Below are positions 40,822 through 48,992 of a DNA stretch of 64,000 bases, one piece after another (the first letter of the stretch is position 1; every line of letters starts with the position of its first letter). The notes beneath the pieces were generated by a model. It made no database searches. It was not told the origin of the DNA and was given only the letters and a program-made list of their open reading frames with translations. The DNA comes from Streptomyces sp. NBC_00390 (GTDB taxonomy: Bacteria; Actinomycetota; Actinomycetes; Streptomycetales; Streptomycetaceae). The DNA is taken from the NCBI RefSeq assembly GCF_036057275.1, contig NZ_CP107945.1:4278001-4342000 (forward strand), in the 5' to 3' direction. The position numbers and the translations under genes are program-made.

Positions 40822-43800
40822 TCAGTTGGTGCCGATCTTCGCGAGGAGATCGACGATGCGGGCCTGGACCTCGTCGCTCGTGGACCGTTCCGCGAGGAAG
40901 AGCACCGTCTCCCCCGACGACAGCCGCGGCAGTTCCTGCGGGTCCAGCCCGGCCGAGGTGTAGACGACCAGCGGGGTGCGGTTCAACTGGCCGTTCGCAC
41001 GCAGCCAGTCGATGATCCCGGCACGCCGGCGGCGCACCTGCATCAGGTCCATCACCACCAGGTTCGGCCGCATCTGGCCGGCCAGCGTGACCGCGTCGGC
41101 GTCCGCGCTCGCCCGGGCCACCTGCATCCCGCGCCGCTCCAGCGTCGCGGCCAGCGCCAGCGCGATCTCCTCGTGCTCCTCGATCAGCAGTACCCGCGAC
41201 GGGTGCTGCTCGCTGTCGCGCGGGGCCAGTGCCTTGAGCAGGACCGCCGGGTCGGCGCCGTAAGCGGCCTCCCGTGTCGCCTGCCCGAGTCCGGCGGTCA
41301 CCAGCACCGGCACCTCGGCGGCCACCGCCGCCTGCCGCAGCGACTGCAGCGCCGTCCGGGTGATCGGGCCGGTCAGCGGGTCGACGAAGAGCGCCGCGGG
41401 GAACGCGGCGATCTGCGCGTCGACCTCCTCGCGCGAGTGCACCACGACCGGGCGGTAGCCGCGGTCGCTGAGCGCCTGCTGCGTGGAGATGTCGGGAGCC
41501 GGCCACACCAGCAGCCGGCGCGGGTTGTCCAGCGGCTCCGGGGGCAGTTCGTCGTCGACGGGGCGCGGCTGGGGCTGGTTGGACACCTCGACCGCACCGC
41601 CCGGGCCGTCCAGCGGCTCGGGTCCCTCGGCGCCCTCGTCCGGTGCGCCGATCGCGTACGCACGCCCCGGTGAACGGTCCGCGGTCAGCCGCTGACCACC
41701 GGATGCCGCCGGTCCCGGATCCGGGACCGGCACCGGAGCCGCGGGCGGTACGGGAGCCGGGACCGGGGCGGCCTGGGGTTGCGGATGCGGGTGGACGGTG
41801 TGATCGGCCCGCCCGGTGTCGGGCGGCGTCGCCAGCTTGCGACGGCGGCCGGCGCCGAGTGTCTGCGGCGAGGGCTGGTTCTGCTGCTGGGCGATCTGCT
41901 GGGCGAACGGCACACCTTGGCCGAGGGTGCGGACGCTGAACGCCCGCCCTTGCGTGGAGTCGTTGGCGGCCGGTTCCTCGGCCGGCAGCGGCTGCGCCGC
42001 CCGCGCGGGGGACGGCCGCGCCGGTGCGGCGGGGGGCAGCGGCAAGGACACGGAGCCGGTCCCGCCGGTCTGCGCGGGTGCGGCGGGAGCCGGGCCGGGC
42101 ACTGCGGCGCCCGCATTCCCGCGGGCATCGGCCGTCGGCTGCTCGCCCGTCGGCCCGTCTGCCGGTCCGCCGTCCGGGGCGACCGCGGCGATGCCCCGGC
42201 CGGGGGTGTCGCTCGGCACCCACGCCGCCTGGCCGGAGGCCGTCGGGCCGGACGGCGTCGGCATCGGCGTCGCCGCCGGTGCCTCCGTGCCCTGCTCGGG
42301 CAGCGGTCCGGCCGACGGCGCCGTCCCGGGCGCGCGCCTGCGGCCCGTCGGCGCGGGATGCTGCTGCGGCGGAGTGTGGTGCTGGGTTCCCGGCTCGGTC
42401 GCCACCGCGTCATGCCGGTCCGGCAGGGATGCGTCCGTCGTGTCCTGCGCCGGGGCCGCGACCCGGTCCGCCTCGGCCGGCGGCAGCGCGAACGCGGTGC
42501 GCGCCTCGCCCTCCGTCCGGGCCGTCCTGCCCGTGGCGATACCTTCCGGGCCCTCGGCCGGAACGGCCGCCAGCGCGCGCCGGGCCCGCCGCCCGCTCGA
42601 CGGGGCGTCGACAACCGGCGCGGACCCTGCCGTGGAAGCGGCAGGGAGCGCAGGCAGCCCGCCCTCCACGGCCTGCCGGGCCCGCCGCCCGCTCGACGGG
42701 GCGTCGACAACCGGCGCGGATCCTGCTGTGGAAGCGGCAGGGAGCGCAGGCAGCCCGCCCTCCACGGCCTGCCGGGCCCGCCGCCCCGAAGGAGCGGCCG
42801 CCAGGCCATGGGCATCGACCGGCATACCCTGCGGCGGCACGGTCTCGCCGCGCGCCGCGCGCCCGCCCGCACCCTCCGCGGCCGTCACCACCGCACCCTC
42901 GGCAGGCTGCGCGGCGGCCGGCACGTGAGCCTTCTCGGCCGGGCTGGGCCTGCCGCGCCGCCGCCCGGTCCCGCTGCTGCTGCCGTGGTCGCCCGAGTCC
43001 TGCGCCGGGATGAGGTCCTTGTCCGCCTGAGCCGCCCGGCGCCTCCCGGTCGGCTGTGCGGCCACCGGGTCCTCCATGGCCACAGGGCTCTCCAGGAACG
43101 CGTCCGTGGAGGCCCGCCTGGCACGGCGGCGCCCGCCGCCGGAGGTGACCGGCGCCGGCTCGGACGACTGCTGGGCCGGGAGCGCGGGCGTGAGGTTCTC
43201 GGCGGGGGCGGGCGGCACGGTCCCCGCGCCGTCGCCCAGCGGCACCTCCAGTACGTACGCGCTGCCGCTCATTCCGGGCACCTCGTGCGTCTGCAGCACC
43301 CCGCCGTGCGCCCGTACGATCCCGCGCACGATCGGCTCGTGCACCGGGTCTCCCCCGGCGAACGGCCCGCGCACCTCGATGCGTACGACATCACCGCGCT
43401 GCGCCGCGGCGACCACGATCGTCGAGTCCACGTACCCGCCGCCCGGCACGACCCTCGCCTTGCCGGTGGAGTCGACCCCGGCCACGTCCGCGACCAGATG
43501 CGCCAGCGCCGTGGCCAGCCGGACCCCGTCCACCTCGGCCTCTATCGGCGGGGCGTGCACGGCGAACTGGGCCCGACCGGGGCCGATCAGCTCGACCGCG
43601 CCGTCGATGCCGGCCGTGACGACGGCATCGAGCAGCACCTTGGCCTTGGTCAGTTCTTCCGCGCCCGTGTCGAGCCGCTGGAAACCGAGGACATTGTCGA
43701 CGAGTGTCGTCATCCGGGCATAACCGGCGGCGAGATGGTGCAGGACCTGGTTGGCCTCGGGCCACAGCTGCCCCGCCGGGTCGGCGGCCAGCGTGCCCAG

Positions 43801-44871
43801 CTCGGCGCGCAGCTCCTCCAGCGGCCCGCGCAGCGACTCGCCGAGCACCGCGGTCAGCTGCGCATGCCGGGCGGCCAGCTGTGTGTACTGCTCGTCACGC
43901 GCCTCGAGTTCGGAGGTGTACCGCTCGGCCTTGTCGGCGAGCTCGGCCTCGTACTCCTCGGACTTGGTCTTGAGCTCCGCGGTGAGCCGTTCGGTGGTCT
44001 CCGCGATCTCGGCCGTGAGCCGGTCCGTCGTCTCCGTCAGCTCCGCCGCGTGCTGCTGCGCCTGCTCCTCGAAGGGGCGCCGGTCGGTGAACGTCATCAC
44101 CGCGCCGACGAGCTGGTCCCCGTCCCGCACCGGCGCGGTCGTCAGATCGACGGCGACCTTGTCGCCGCCCTTCGTCCACAGGACCTGCCCGCGCACCCGG
44201 TGCTTACGGCCGGACTTGAGGGTGTCCGCGAGCGCCGACTCCTCGTACGGGAACGGCTCGCCGTCCGCACGCGAGTGCAGGATCAGCGGATGCAGCTCCT
44301 GCCCGCCGAGGTCGCTCGCGCGGAAGCCGAGAATCTGCGCGGCAGCCGGGTTGACCAGGACGACCCGCCCGTCGGTGTCGGTGCCCACGACACCTTCGGA
44401 CGCCGCCCGCAGGATCATCTCGGTCTGCCGCTGCGAACGCGCCAGCTCCGCTTCCGTGTCGACGGTCCCCGACAGGTCCCGCACGACAAGCATCAGCAGC
44501 TCGTCCCCGGTGTAGCCGGTGTGGGAGTCGTAGGCCTCGCGCCCGTCCTCCAGGCTCGCGCTGGTGACCTCGACCGGGAACTCGCTGCCGTCCGTACGGC
44601 GCGCGATCATCCGGGCAGGCTTGGTGCGCCCGTGCTGGTCGGCGGCGTCGGGCCGGCGCATGGAGCCGGGGATCAGCCGGGAGTCGAACGCGGGCACCAG
44701 GTCGAGCAGCCCGCGGCCGACGAGGGCGGTACCGGGGGCCTCGAAGAGTTCGAGCGCGATGGTGTTGGCGTTGACGACCGTGCCGTTGGCATTGACGAGG
44801 ACGAGCCCGTCCGGAAGGGCGTCGAGTATGGCTGCGAGGCGAGCAGCGCCTCGGGATGGCCTGCTGCTCAC
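40822..44871 (-). CDS. Giant PAS / pseudo-histidine-kinase / receiver-like protein
   Basis: A 1349-residue cytoplasmic protein. It has PAS 1 (about 12-135), PAS 2 (about 150-265) and a Glu-rich coiled coil (270-330). A kinase-like pair follows: the H-box reads GESLRGPLEEL, so the phospho-acceptor His is missing, and the ATPase part (to about 545) has no clean N or G boxes. About 600 residues of Pro/Ala/Arg low-complexity sequence hold GRRRARRA-type basic repeats and a 32-residue tandem repeat. A receiver-like domain ends the chain (about 1225-1345, LLIEEHEEIALA, LVVMDLMQVRR). GTG start with GGGAGG upstream. It looks like a scaffold or light/redox sensor without own kinase activity. Confidence 0.8.
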   Translation of the reverse strand: MSSRPSRGAARLAAILDALPDGLVLVNANGTVVNANTIALELFEAPGTALVGRGLLDLVPAFDSRLIPGSMRRPDAADQHGRTKPARMIARRTDGSEFPVEVTSASLEDGREAYDSHTGYTGDELLMLVVRDLSGTVDTEAELARSQRQTEMILRAASEGVVGTDTDGRVVLVNPAAAQILGFRASDLGGQELHPLILHSRADGEPFPYEESALADTLKSGRKHRVRGQVLWTKGGDKVAVDLTTAPVRDGDQLVGAVMTFTDRRPFEEQAQQHAAELTETTDRLTAEIAETTERLTAELKTKSEEYEAELADKAERYTSELEARDEQYTQLAARHAQLTAVLGESLRGPLEELRAELGTLAADPAGQLWPEANQVLHHLAAGYARMTTLVDNVLGFQRLDTGAEELTKAKVLLDAVVTAGIDGAVELIGPGRAQFAVHAPPIEAEVDGVRLATALAHLVADVAGVDSTGKARVVPGGGYVDSTIVVAAAQRGDVVRIEVRGPFAGGDPVHEPIVRGIVRAHGGVLQTHEVPGMSGSAYVLEVPLGDGAGTVPPAPAENLTPALPAQQSSEPAPVTSGGGRRRARRASTDAFLESPVAMEDPVAAQPTGRRRAAQADKDLIPAQDSGDHGSSSGTGRRRGRPSPAEKAHVPAAAQPAEGAVVTAAEGAGGRAARGETVPPQGMPVDAHGLAAAPSGRRARQAVEGGLPALPAASTAGSAPVVDAPSSGRRARQAVEGGLPALPAASTAGSAPVVDAPSSGRRARRALAAVPAEGPEGIATGRTARTEGEARTAFALPPAEADRVAAPAQDTTDASLPDRHDAVATEPGTQHHTPPQQHPAPTGRRRAPGTAPSAGPLPEQGTEAPAATPMPTPSGPTASGQAAWVPSDTPGRGIAAVAPDGGPADGPTGEQPTADARGNAGAAVPGPAPAAPAQTGGTGSVSLPLPPAAPARPSPARAAQPLPAEEPAANDSTQGRAFSVRTLGQGVPFAQQIAQQQNQPSPQTLGAGRRRKLATPPDTGRADHTVHPHPQPQAAPVPAPVPPAAPVPVPDPGPAASGGQRLTADRSPGRAYAIGAPDEGAEGPEPLDGPGGAVEVSNQPQPRPVDDELPPEPLDNPRRLLVWPAPDISTQQALSDRGYRPVVVHSREEVDAQIAAFPAALFVDPLTGPITRTALQSLRQAAVAAEVPVLVTAGLGQATREAAYGADPAVLLKALAPRDSEQHPSRVLLIEEHEEIALALAATLERRGMQVARASADADAVTLAGQMRPNLVVMDLMQVRRRRAGIIDWLRANGQLNRTPLVVYTSAGLDPQELPRLSSGETVLFLAERSTSDEVQARIVDLLAKIGTN
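42581..42772. repeat. Two 96-bp tandem repeats inside the PAS protein gene
   Basis: Copies at 42581-42676 and 42677-42772 differ at only two positions (ACCCTGCCG versus ATCCTGCTG). They encode a 32-residue unit beginning GRRARQAVEGGLPALPAAST. A third partial copy follows at 42773. In-frame, so copy number can change without breaking the protein. Confidence 0.85.
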
Positions 44872-45039
44872 GACGACCGTTCCTCCCTGACCTACTGCAT
44901 ATTGCGGACGGCCGATCCCATCTTGCCCCTCGGGCTGCGACCTGTCACTGAAGCGAGTCTAAGGGCAGCAGGGACGCGGGTGGCGGTGGATGAGGGGGAG
45001 CTCTCACCAAGGATGTGTGCACATGCGTACGCCTCTGGC

Positions 45040-45498
45040 CTATGACCTGGTGTTCGGCAGTACGGGCTCCAGTGACTGCCAGCGTGAGATTTCGCAGCCG
45101 TCGGTCCGGCTGAACGAGGAGTCCACCTGACGCCCCCGCCAGATCCCGGTGATCCGCGCACTGGCCGGCCCACCCGACTGCTGGGTGCACATCTGGTCCT
45201 GGGGCGACGGCGCGAAGGGGTCGAGCCCGTCCCGCGCCAGCTCGTCGAGCCGCGCGCACGCCGGCTCCGCCGCGGGGTGGGTGCCGCCCGCCGGCCCGCA
45301 CTCCAGCTGGAACGTGCCGTTCGTCCGGAGGTTCCCCGTCTCCGAGACGGTCACGGTCAGCCGGTCCCGGTCCTGCACCGGCTGGGGCGGCGGCAGCGGG
45401 ACGGGAGCGTCCGCGGCTCCCGCGGGCACGGCGCCGGCCAGCGCGGCGGCAATGACGGCAGCGGACACGGCGGCGGTGCGTACGAGGCGGCTCAGCAT
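45040..45498 (-). CDS. Subtilisin inhibitor-like (SSI family) secreted protease inhibitor
   Basis: A 152-residue protein with a Sec signal (1-28, ending GAA). The SSI fold is clear: LTVTVSETGNL, the first disulfide pair at LECGPAGGTHP and EPACARL, reactive loop DQMCTQQSGGPASA, ITGIWRGRQV, and DGCEISRW. In classical SSI the loop reads Cys-Pro-Met-Val with Met as P1; here Cys-Thr-Gln-Gln places Gln at P1, so the target protease may differ. Streptomyces uses these inhibitors to control secreted proteases around differentiation. Confidence 0.9.
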   Translation of the reverse strand: MLSRLVRTAAVSAAVIAAALAGAVPAGAADAPVPLPPPQPVQDRDRLTVTVSETGNLRTNGTFQLECGPAGGTHPAAEPACARLDELARDGLDPFAPSPQDQMCTQQSGGPASARITGIWRGRQVDSSFSRTDGCEISRWQSLEPVLPNTRS

Positions 45499-45701
45499 GA
45501 GGGCTCCTGGGGAGAGTCACGGGTCCGGCCGGGGGCCACGAGGGCCCCCGGATCTCTAACGCTGCTCATGCCGCGGCGTTGCGCAACCGCAGATGCTTTG
45601 CTCTGTGGCCCGCGGTCCTAGTACCGTGGACAGCGATTGGTGACAGCCCACTGGGCTGTGTCATCATCTGCACGCACCACTCGCGTCCGCGCGGGTGTGC
45701 T

Positions 45702-45792
45702 GGAGGCGTCGCCTAGTCCGGTCTATGGCGCCGCACTGCTAATGCGGTTTGGGCCTTAAAGCCCATCGAGGGTTCAAATCCCTCCGCCTCCG
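45702..45792 (+). tRNA. tRNA-Ser (GCT anticodon)
   Basis: A 91-nt class II tRNA. Acceptor GGAGGCG pairs with CGCCTCC, anticodon loop CTGCTAA contains GCT, the variable arm is long, and the T arm is GAGGG-TTCAAAT-CCCTC. CCA is not encoded. Confidence 0.95.
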
Positions 45793-45802
45793 CGCATCGA
45801 TC

Positions 45803-45836
45803 ACTGAAGCCCCGGCCAGACGGCCGGGGCTTCAGT
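45803..45836 (+). terminator. Terminator of tRNA-Ser(GCT)
   Basis: Fifteen-base perfect arms (45803-45817 and 45822-45836, ACTGAAGCCCCGGCC and complement) with loop AGAC, eleven bases after the tRNA. Confidence 0.88.
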
Positions 45837-45977
45837 CGTCCACGCGGTGTCCGCGAGGGGGCCATCCGGGTGTTTTTGCAGGTCAGATGGGGTATGGCTA
45901 ATGGATTTCGCCCTACGGCGCAGGTCATGTAATGTTGTTCCCGCAACGCCGACCGGGCAGAAAAGCCCGGGAAGTAA

Positions 45978-46050
45978 GCACTCGTAGCTTAACGGATAGA
46001 GCATCTGACTACGGATCAGAAGGTTGCAGGTTCGAATCCTGCCGAGTGCA
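45978..46050 (+). tRNA. tRNA-Arg (ACG anticodon)
   Basis: A 73-nt tRNA: acceptor GCACTCG with CGAGTGC, anticodon loop CTACGGA with ACG, T arm GCAGG-TTCGAAT-CCTGC, discriminator A. The A at the wobble place is expected to become inosine. Its 3' end forms the left att-like repeat of a decayed element. Confidence 0.95.
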
Positions 46051-46068
46051 CAGCAGGCCAGAGGCCCC
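46021..46068 (+). repeat. Left att-like repeat of the decayed element (tRNA-Arg 3' end)
   Basis: Covers the T arm and acceptor of tRNA-Arg plus 18 bp. It differs from 48892-48939 at three positions only (A/G, G/A, A/G). Divergence suggests an old integration or a heterologous att pair. Confidence 0.75.
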
Positions 46069-46090
46069 CGGAAATCATCCAGGGGCCTCT
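46060..46090 (+). terminator. Terminator after tRNA-Arg, left copy
   Basis: AGAGGCCCC (46060-46068) pairs with GGGGCCTCT (46082-46090) across a 13-nt loop. A related, stronger stem lies just after the right repeat (48931-48962), so the two att ends each carry a terminator. Confidence 0.7.
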
Positions 46091-46128
46091 GCCGTTGGGG
46101 TGTACAGCAGCGAAGTACAGCAACCGTG

Positions 46129-47150
46129 TCAGCCGGTGCCTCCCATGGCGTCAGACAGCTTGCCGATCGCGTCGCGCACCTCTTCTTCGCTCGCCTCGGC
46201 GTAGACCTCCATCGTCATCGCGATCTGCGAGTGCCTCAGAATGCGCTGTGCCACCTTCGGGTGGACCTTGAGGGCGACCAGGAGCGAGCTGCAGGTGTGC
46301 CGGGTGTTCCGGAGCGGGATCCCCCGAAGGCCGGCACGGCGAACGCGCAGGGCGAACATCCGGGTCAGGTTCCCCGGCTCGATCGGCGTGCCGTACTTCG
46401 TCGTGAAGGCCAGGCCGTGACTGTCCTGCCAGAGATCGCCCGCGGCATTCCGGTCCCCGAGCTGCTGGGCACGACGCATCCGCAGGGTCTTGACACACAG
46501 CGCGGGCAGCGGCAGGAAGTCGTCCGAGTCCTCGGTCTTGGTCTCGCGGTGGAGGATCTTGCGTCCCGCTCGCTGGATCTGGTGATCCACGTACAGCTCG
46601 CCCGCTCGAAGTCGACGGACTTCCACGTCAGGCCCAGCACCTCGCCGCGGCGCAGCCCGAGGCAGAGCACGAGCACCCAGGCCGCGAAGAGATGGTCATC
46701 ACGAGCAGCCGCATCGGCCAGGAACCGCCCCGCCTCGGCGACGGACCACGGCTTGATCCGACGACGGCGGGGCTTGGGCACCTTCACGAGCGAGGCGACG
46801 TTCTTACTGATCTCCTCCTCGGCGACCGCATGGGTGAGAGCGGCCCGAAGAGCGTCGCGTGAGCCTTGGATCACCCGCCGTGAGGGGTACGACTCGCAGC
46901 AGTCCCCGACCGCGCAGCACTTCCGACGAGCAGGGGCGGTCTTAGCGTCCTTGCCCTGAGCGCAGCACTGGCAGACGGTCGCCAGCTTGGTCAGCCACTC
47001 GCGCACGTCCCGCACGGTGAGCTTGTCCAGCCGCTTCGCGCCGAGGTGCGGGGCGATGTAGAGCCGCACGAACCCCTCGTACGAGACGTACGACAGCGGG
47101 GCGAGGTTGGGCTTCACGATCGAGTCGAGCCAGTACGCAGGGAAGATCTA
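46129..47150 (-). pseudogene. Tyrosine integrase, truncated and frameshifted
   Basis: Two frames make up one integrase. The upstream frame carries the SAM-like domain (YEGFVRLYIAPHLGAKRLDK) and the first catalytic Arg (LGLRRGEVLGLTWKSVDFER). The downstream frame carries ELYVDHQIQ, the RNTRHTCSSLL box and RILRHSQIAMTMEVYAEAS with the last His and the Tyr. They join if one G is restored near 46599 (GCG-GAG-CTG). Upstream of KPNLAPLSY the frame still reads PAYWLDSIV but meets TAG at about 47150, so the N-terminal arm domain is also lost. Two Cys clusters (CQCCAQGK, CCAVGDCC) are unusual for the family. Confidence 0.85.
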
Positions 47151-47195
47151 GCGTCACAGAGCCAAGCCATGAGGACAGGACACGCATGATGAGGG

Positions 47196-47744
47196 TCAGT
47201 GCGCGAACGCCGCCCCCGAAGTGTCGTCCAAATCCACGCAGCAGCCGTAGCCCCAGTAGACGTAATAGTGAGGCGTTGCGAGACGACGCCTGCAGGTCGG
47301 GCACGATACTTGCTGGTGCGAATTGGCGCGGATGACAGCAGTGTCTTTCAGATTGAAGACCCTCTGGGTGGCAGCGAGCCCGTGCTCTGTGATCCCCTGC
47401 TGCACGAACTCCAGGGCCCCGTAAGTGTGCCCGCACGGGCATGCGATCCGATTGGAGTAGGCGGAACAGGCGGAGAGCGCCGACTGCTCGATCCCCAGTG
47501 CGGAGGCGATCTGAGCGATCTCCGCGTCCAGTACCGGTTCGAGCCCCATGTGTTTCATGCGATGCGGAGTCCAATACCACGCGTTGACGGCTGCGAACTG
47601 ATCAGGCGTTAGGTAGAACGTTGCCGTCCGGCCGCTCTTCACGACGCTCTTCACTACGTCCACGACGACGCTGTCCTCGGCCATCATCACAGCCCTGCGA
47701 CCGGCGACGACCGACTCGATGTCGCCCAAGGATTCCTTGTCCAT
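47196..47744 (-). CDS. Unrecognised 182-residue protein with two Cys pairs
   Basis: An intact frame with GCAGGAG upstream of the ATG at 47744. The first 90 residues are helical (TPDQFAAVNAWYWTPHRMKH, LDAEIAQIASALGIE). A four-cysteine zinc-ribbon-like unit follows, IACPCGHTYGAL and VSCPTCRRRL, about 48 residues apart. The end is acidic (CCVDLDDTSGA). No signal peptide. It is the only intact gene left in the decayed element, so it may be useful to the host, or the element may be recent. Function is unknown. Confidence 0.7.
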   Translation of the reverse strand: MDKESLGDIESVVAGRRAVMMAEDSVVVDVVKSVVKSGRTATFYLTPDQFAAVNAWYWTPHRMKHMGLEPVLDAEIAQIASALGIEQSALSACSAYSNRIACPCGHTYGALEFVQQGITEHGLAATQRVFNLKDTAVIRANSHQQVSCPTCRRRLATPHYYVYWGYGCCVDLDDTSGAAFAH

Positions 47745-48227
47745 GTCGTGTCACTCCTGCGAAAGCTCTCAACCCGCTCGGCACGGGCAGCTCCTCAACT
47801 GCAACCTTCGTGCGGTCCAGAGCCCCGGGCAACCAGGAAGCCGCCGACCGTGGGAATGTCGACAGCGGGCTGCCCAAGCGCCATGCCCGGCCGTGATCAA
47901 CTGGTGCTGCCTGAGCCCGAAGTTCGGCCGAATATCTATGGCCCGGAATTCGGGTGATACAGGATCGAAACCGACCCGCGCTTCCGCGCCTCGACACGAC
48001 TCGCGAGCGCCTTCCTCTCCTACCGGCCAGGACAGGAACTCGTCCTCTACTGGGCCGCAGCCCAGCTGGCCGCGACGATCTCCGTACGCTCATCTCCGAT
48101 GCCCTCGGCGTCACAGTTGTCGAAGACTTCCACCAGCACCGCATGGCGTACCGCGGCCTCTGGTTCGGTGACCCGCACGAACGAAGCCCTGGGAGTGAAC
48201 CCCCGCCGCGACCCGCCTGCCATCGAC

Positions 48228-48541
48228 CACGCACTCGGGCGGCAGGGCCACACGACGGGCTGAGCGCTGCGTCTTCGGCGCGACGATCAGCAGTTCCCCG
48301 CTGACGCGCTGAAGCGCCTGCCGGACGGTTAGGACGCCATCAAGCAGGTCGGCGTCCGGCACCGCAGGCCCAGCAGCTCTCCGCGCCGCAGGCCGATTCG
48401 GGCGGCCAGTTCGTACGCGGCCCACAGCCGGTTCTCCCGAGCCGCAGCCAGGAGCTGACGACCCTCCGCCACGGCCAGCGGCTCTATCTCGCGCCTCGTC
48501 CCCATGCTCTGCTCCCCGTTTCGGGCCACATTGCGTGGCAG
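48228..48541 (-). pseudogene. Fragment of a second tyrosine integrase
   Basis: The first frame reads ARNGEQSMGTRREIEPLAV and AYELAARIGLRRGELLGLR (catalytic Arg). The second continues PDADLLDGVLTVRQALQRVS and KTQRSARRVALPPECV. Restoring one G (TGGCCGGAC instead of TGCCGGAC near 48361) fuses them. Both ends are missing. It overlaps in content with the integrase at 46129-47150 but differs in sequence, so at least two integrases once existed here. Confidence 0.8.
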
Positions 48542-48891
48542 CTCGTCCTCCCGTACGGCGTGCTCCAGGACGCAGCGACTCAGACTCCGTCACTTCCTTT
48601 CGCACCGCGATAGGCCATATCTCGGCTGACGACGACAGTGCACAGGTCCTCGCACGCTCCCGAGTCCGTTAGATGGGGTGGCCAGTTGTCAGGAGCGGCG
48701 GCATAGGCGTTCCAGCCGCTTCATCGCGCCCCCAGGACACACGCGGCCTCGACCTCCCCCAGCTGTCCCGGCCGACAGATCCACCAGCGACTCCCGTCGA
48801 CGGCTCGAGCAGCGACGGCGCTGCCCGCTGCTGCACCACGGCCCGGGATACGCTCGGTCCCGGGCATCCGGGGTGCACGCGCCTGCGGATC

Positions 48892-48939
48892 AGGTTGCAG
48901 GTTCGAGTCCTGCCGAGTGCACAACAGGCCGGAGGCCCC
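48892..48939 (+). repeat. Right att-like repeat of the decayed element
   Basis: AGGTTGCAGGTTCGAGTCCT and what follows repeat the tRNA-Arg 3' end with three mismatches to 46021-46068. A short GCGGATCAG before it also resembles the anticodon arm, so the fragment may once have been longer. Confidence 0.75.
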
Positions 48940-48962
48940 GTCGGAAGACCGACGGGGCCTCC
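48931..48962 (+). terminator. Terminator after the right repeat (original tRNA-Arg terminator)
   Basis: A 14-bp perfect stem (GGAGGCCCCGTCGG at 48931-48944 and its complement at 48949-48962) with loop AAGA. It lies where the tRNA-Arg terminator would be without the insertion. Confidence 0.82.
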
Positions 48963-48992
48963 GGTGTTTCCGGTTGCTTCTGGGAGGTGGGC

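Larger units (their letters stand above)
46021..48939. mobile_element. Decayed integrated element in tRNA-Arg(ACG), about 2.9 kb
   Basis: Flanked by a 48-bp imperfect repeat (46021-46068 and 48892-48939). It contains a frameshifted, N-terminally truncated integrase next to the left end, one intact gene of unknown function, a fragment of a second integrase and non-coding debris. No replication or transfer genes remain, so it cannot move by itself. Confidence 0.75.
47745..48992. other. 1.25-kb degraded region, right part of the decayed element
   Basis: Besides the integrase fragment and right repeat listed separately, rightward pieces near 47955-48180 look like broken coding sequence: one frame gives FLSYRPGQELVLYWAAAQ, another gives ISDALGVTVVEDFHQHRMAY followed by RGLWFGDPHE. 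They would join with a frame change near 48060. I cannot name the protein. Nothing else is recognisable. Confidence 0.4.

Noticed and set aside
41779..45045. 1088-residue rightward open frame
   Set aside because: Lies opposite the PAS protein gene, whose low-complexity GC-rich codons leave the other strand free of stops; product is Arg/Gly/His repeats.
45953..45970. CCGGGC-AGAAAA-GCCCGG hairpin just before tRNA-Arg
   Set aside because: Short stem immediately upstream of the tRNA; more likely part of the precursor leader than a terminator or riboswitch.
48678..48992. N-terminal extension of the DUF2797 gene through the right att repeat
   Set aside because: Would translate tRNA-derived and terminator sequence; the ATG at 48993 has a good ribosome site.
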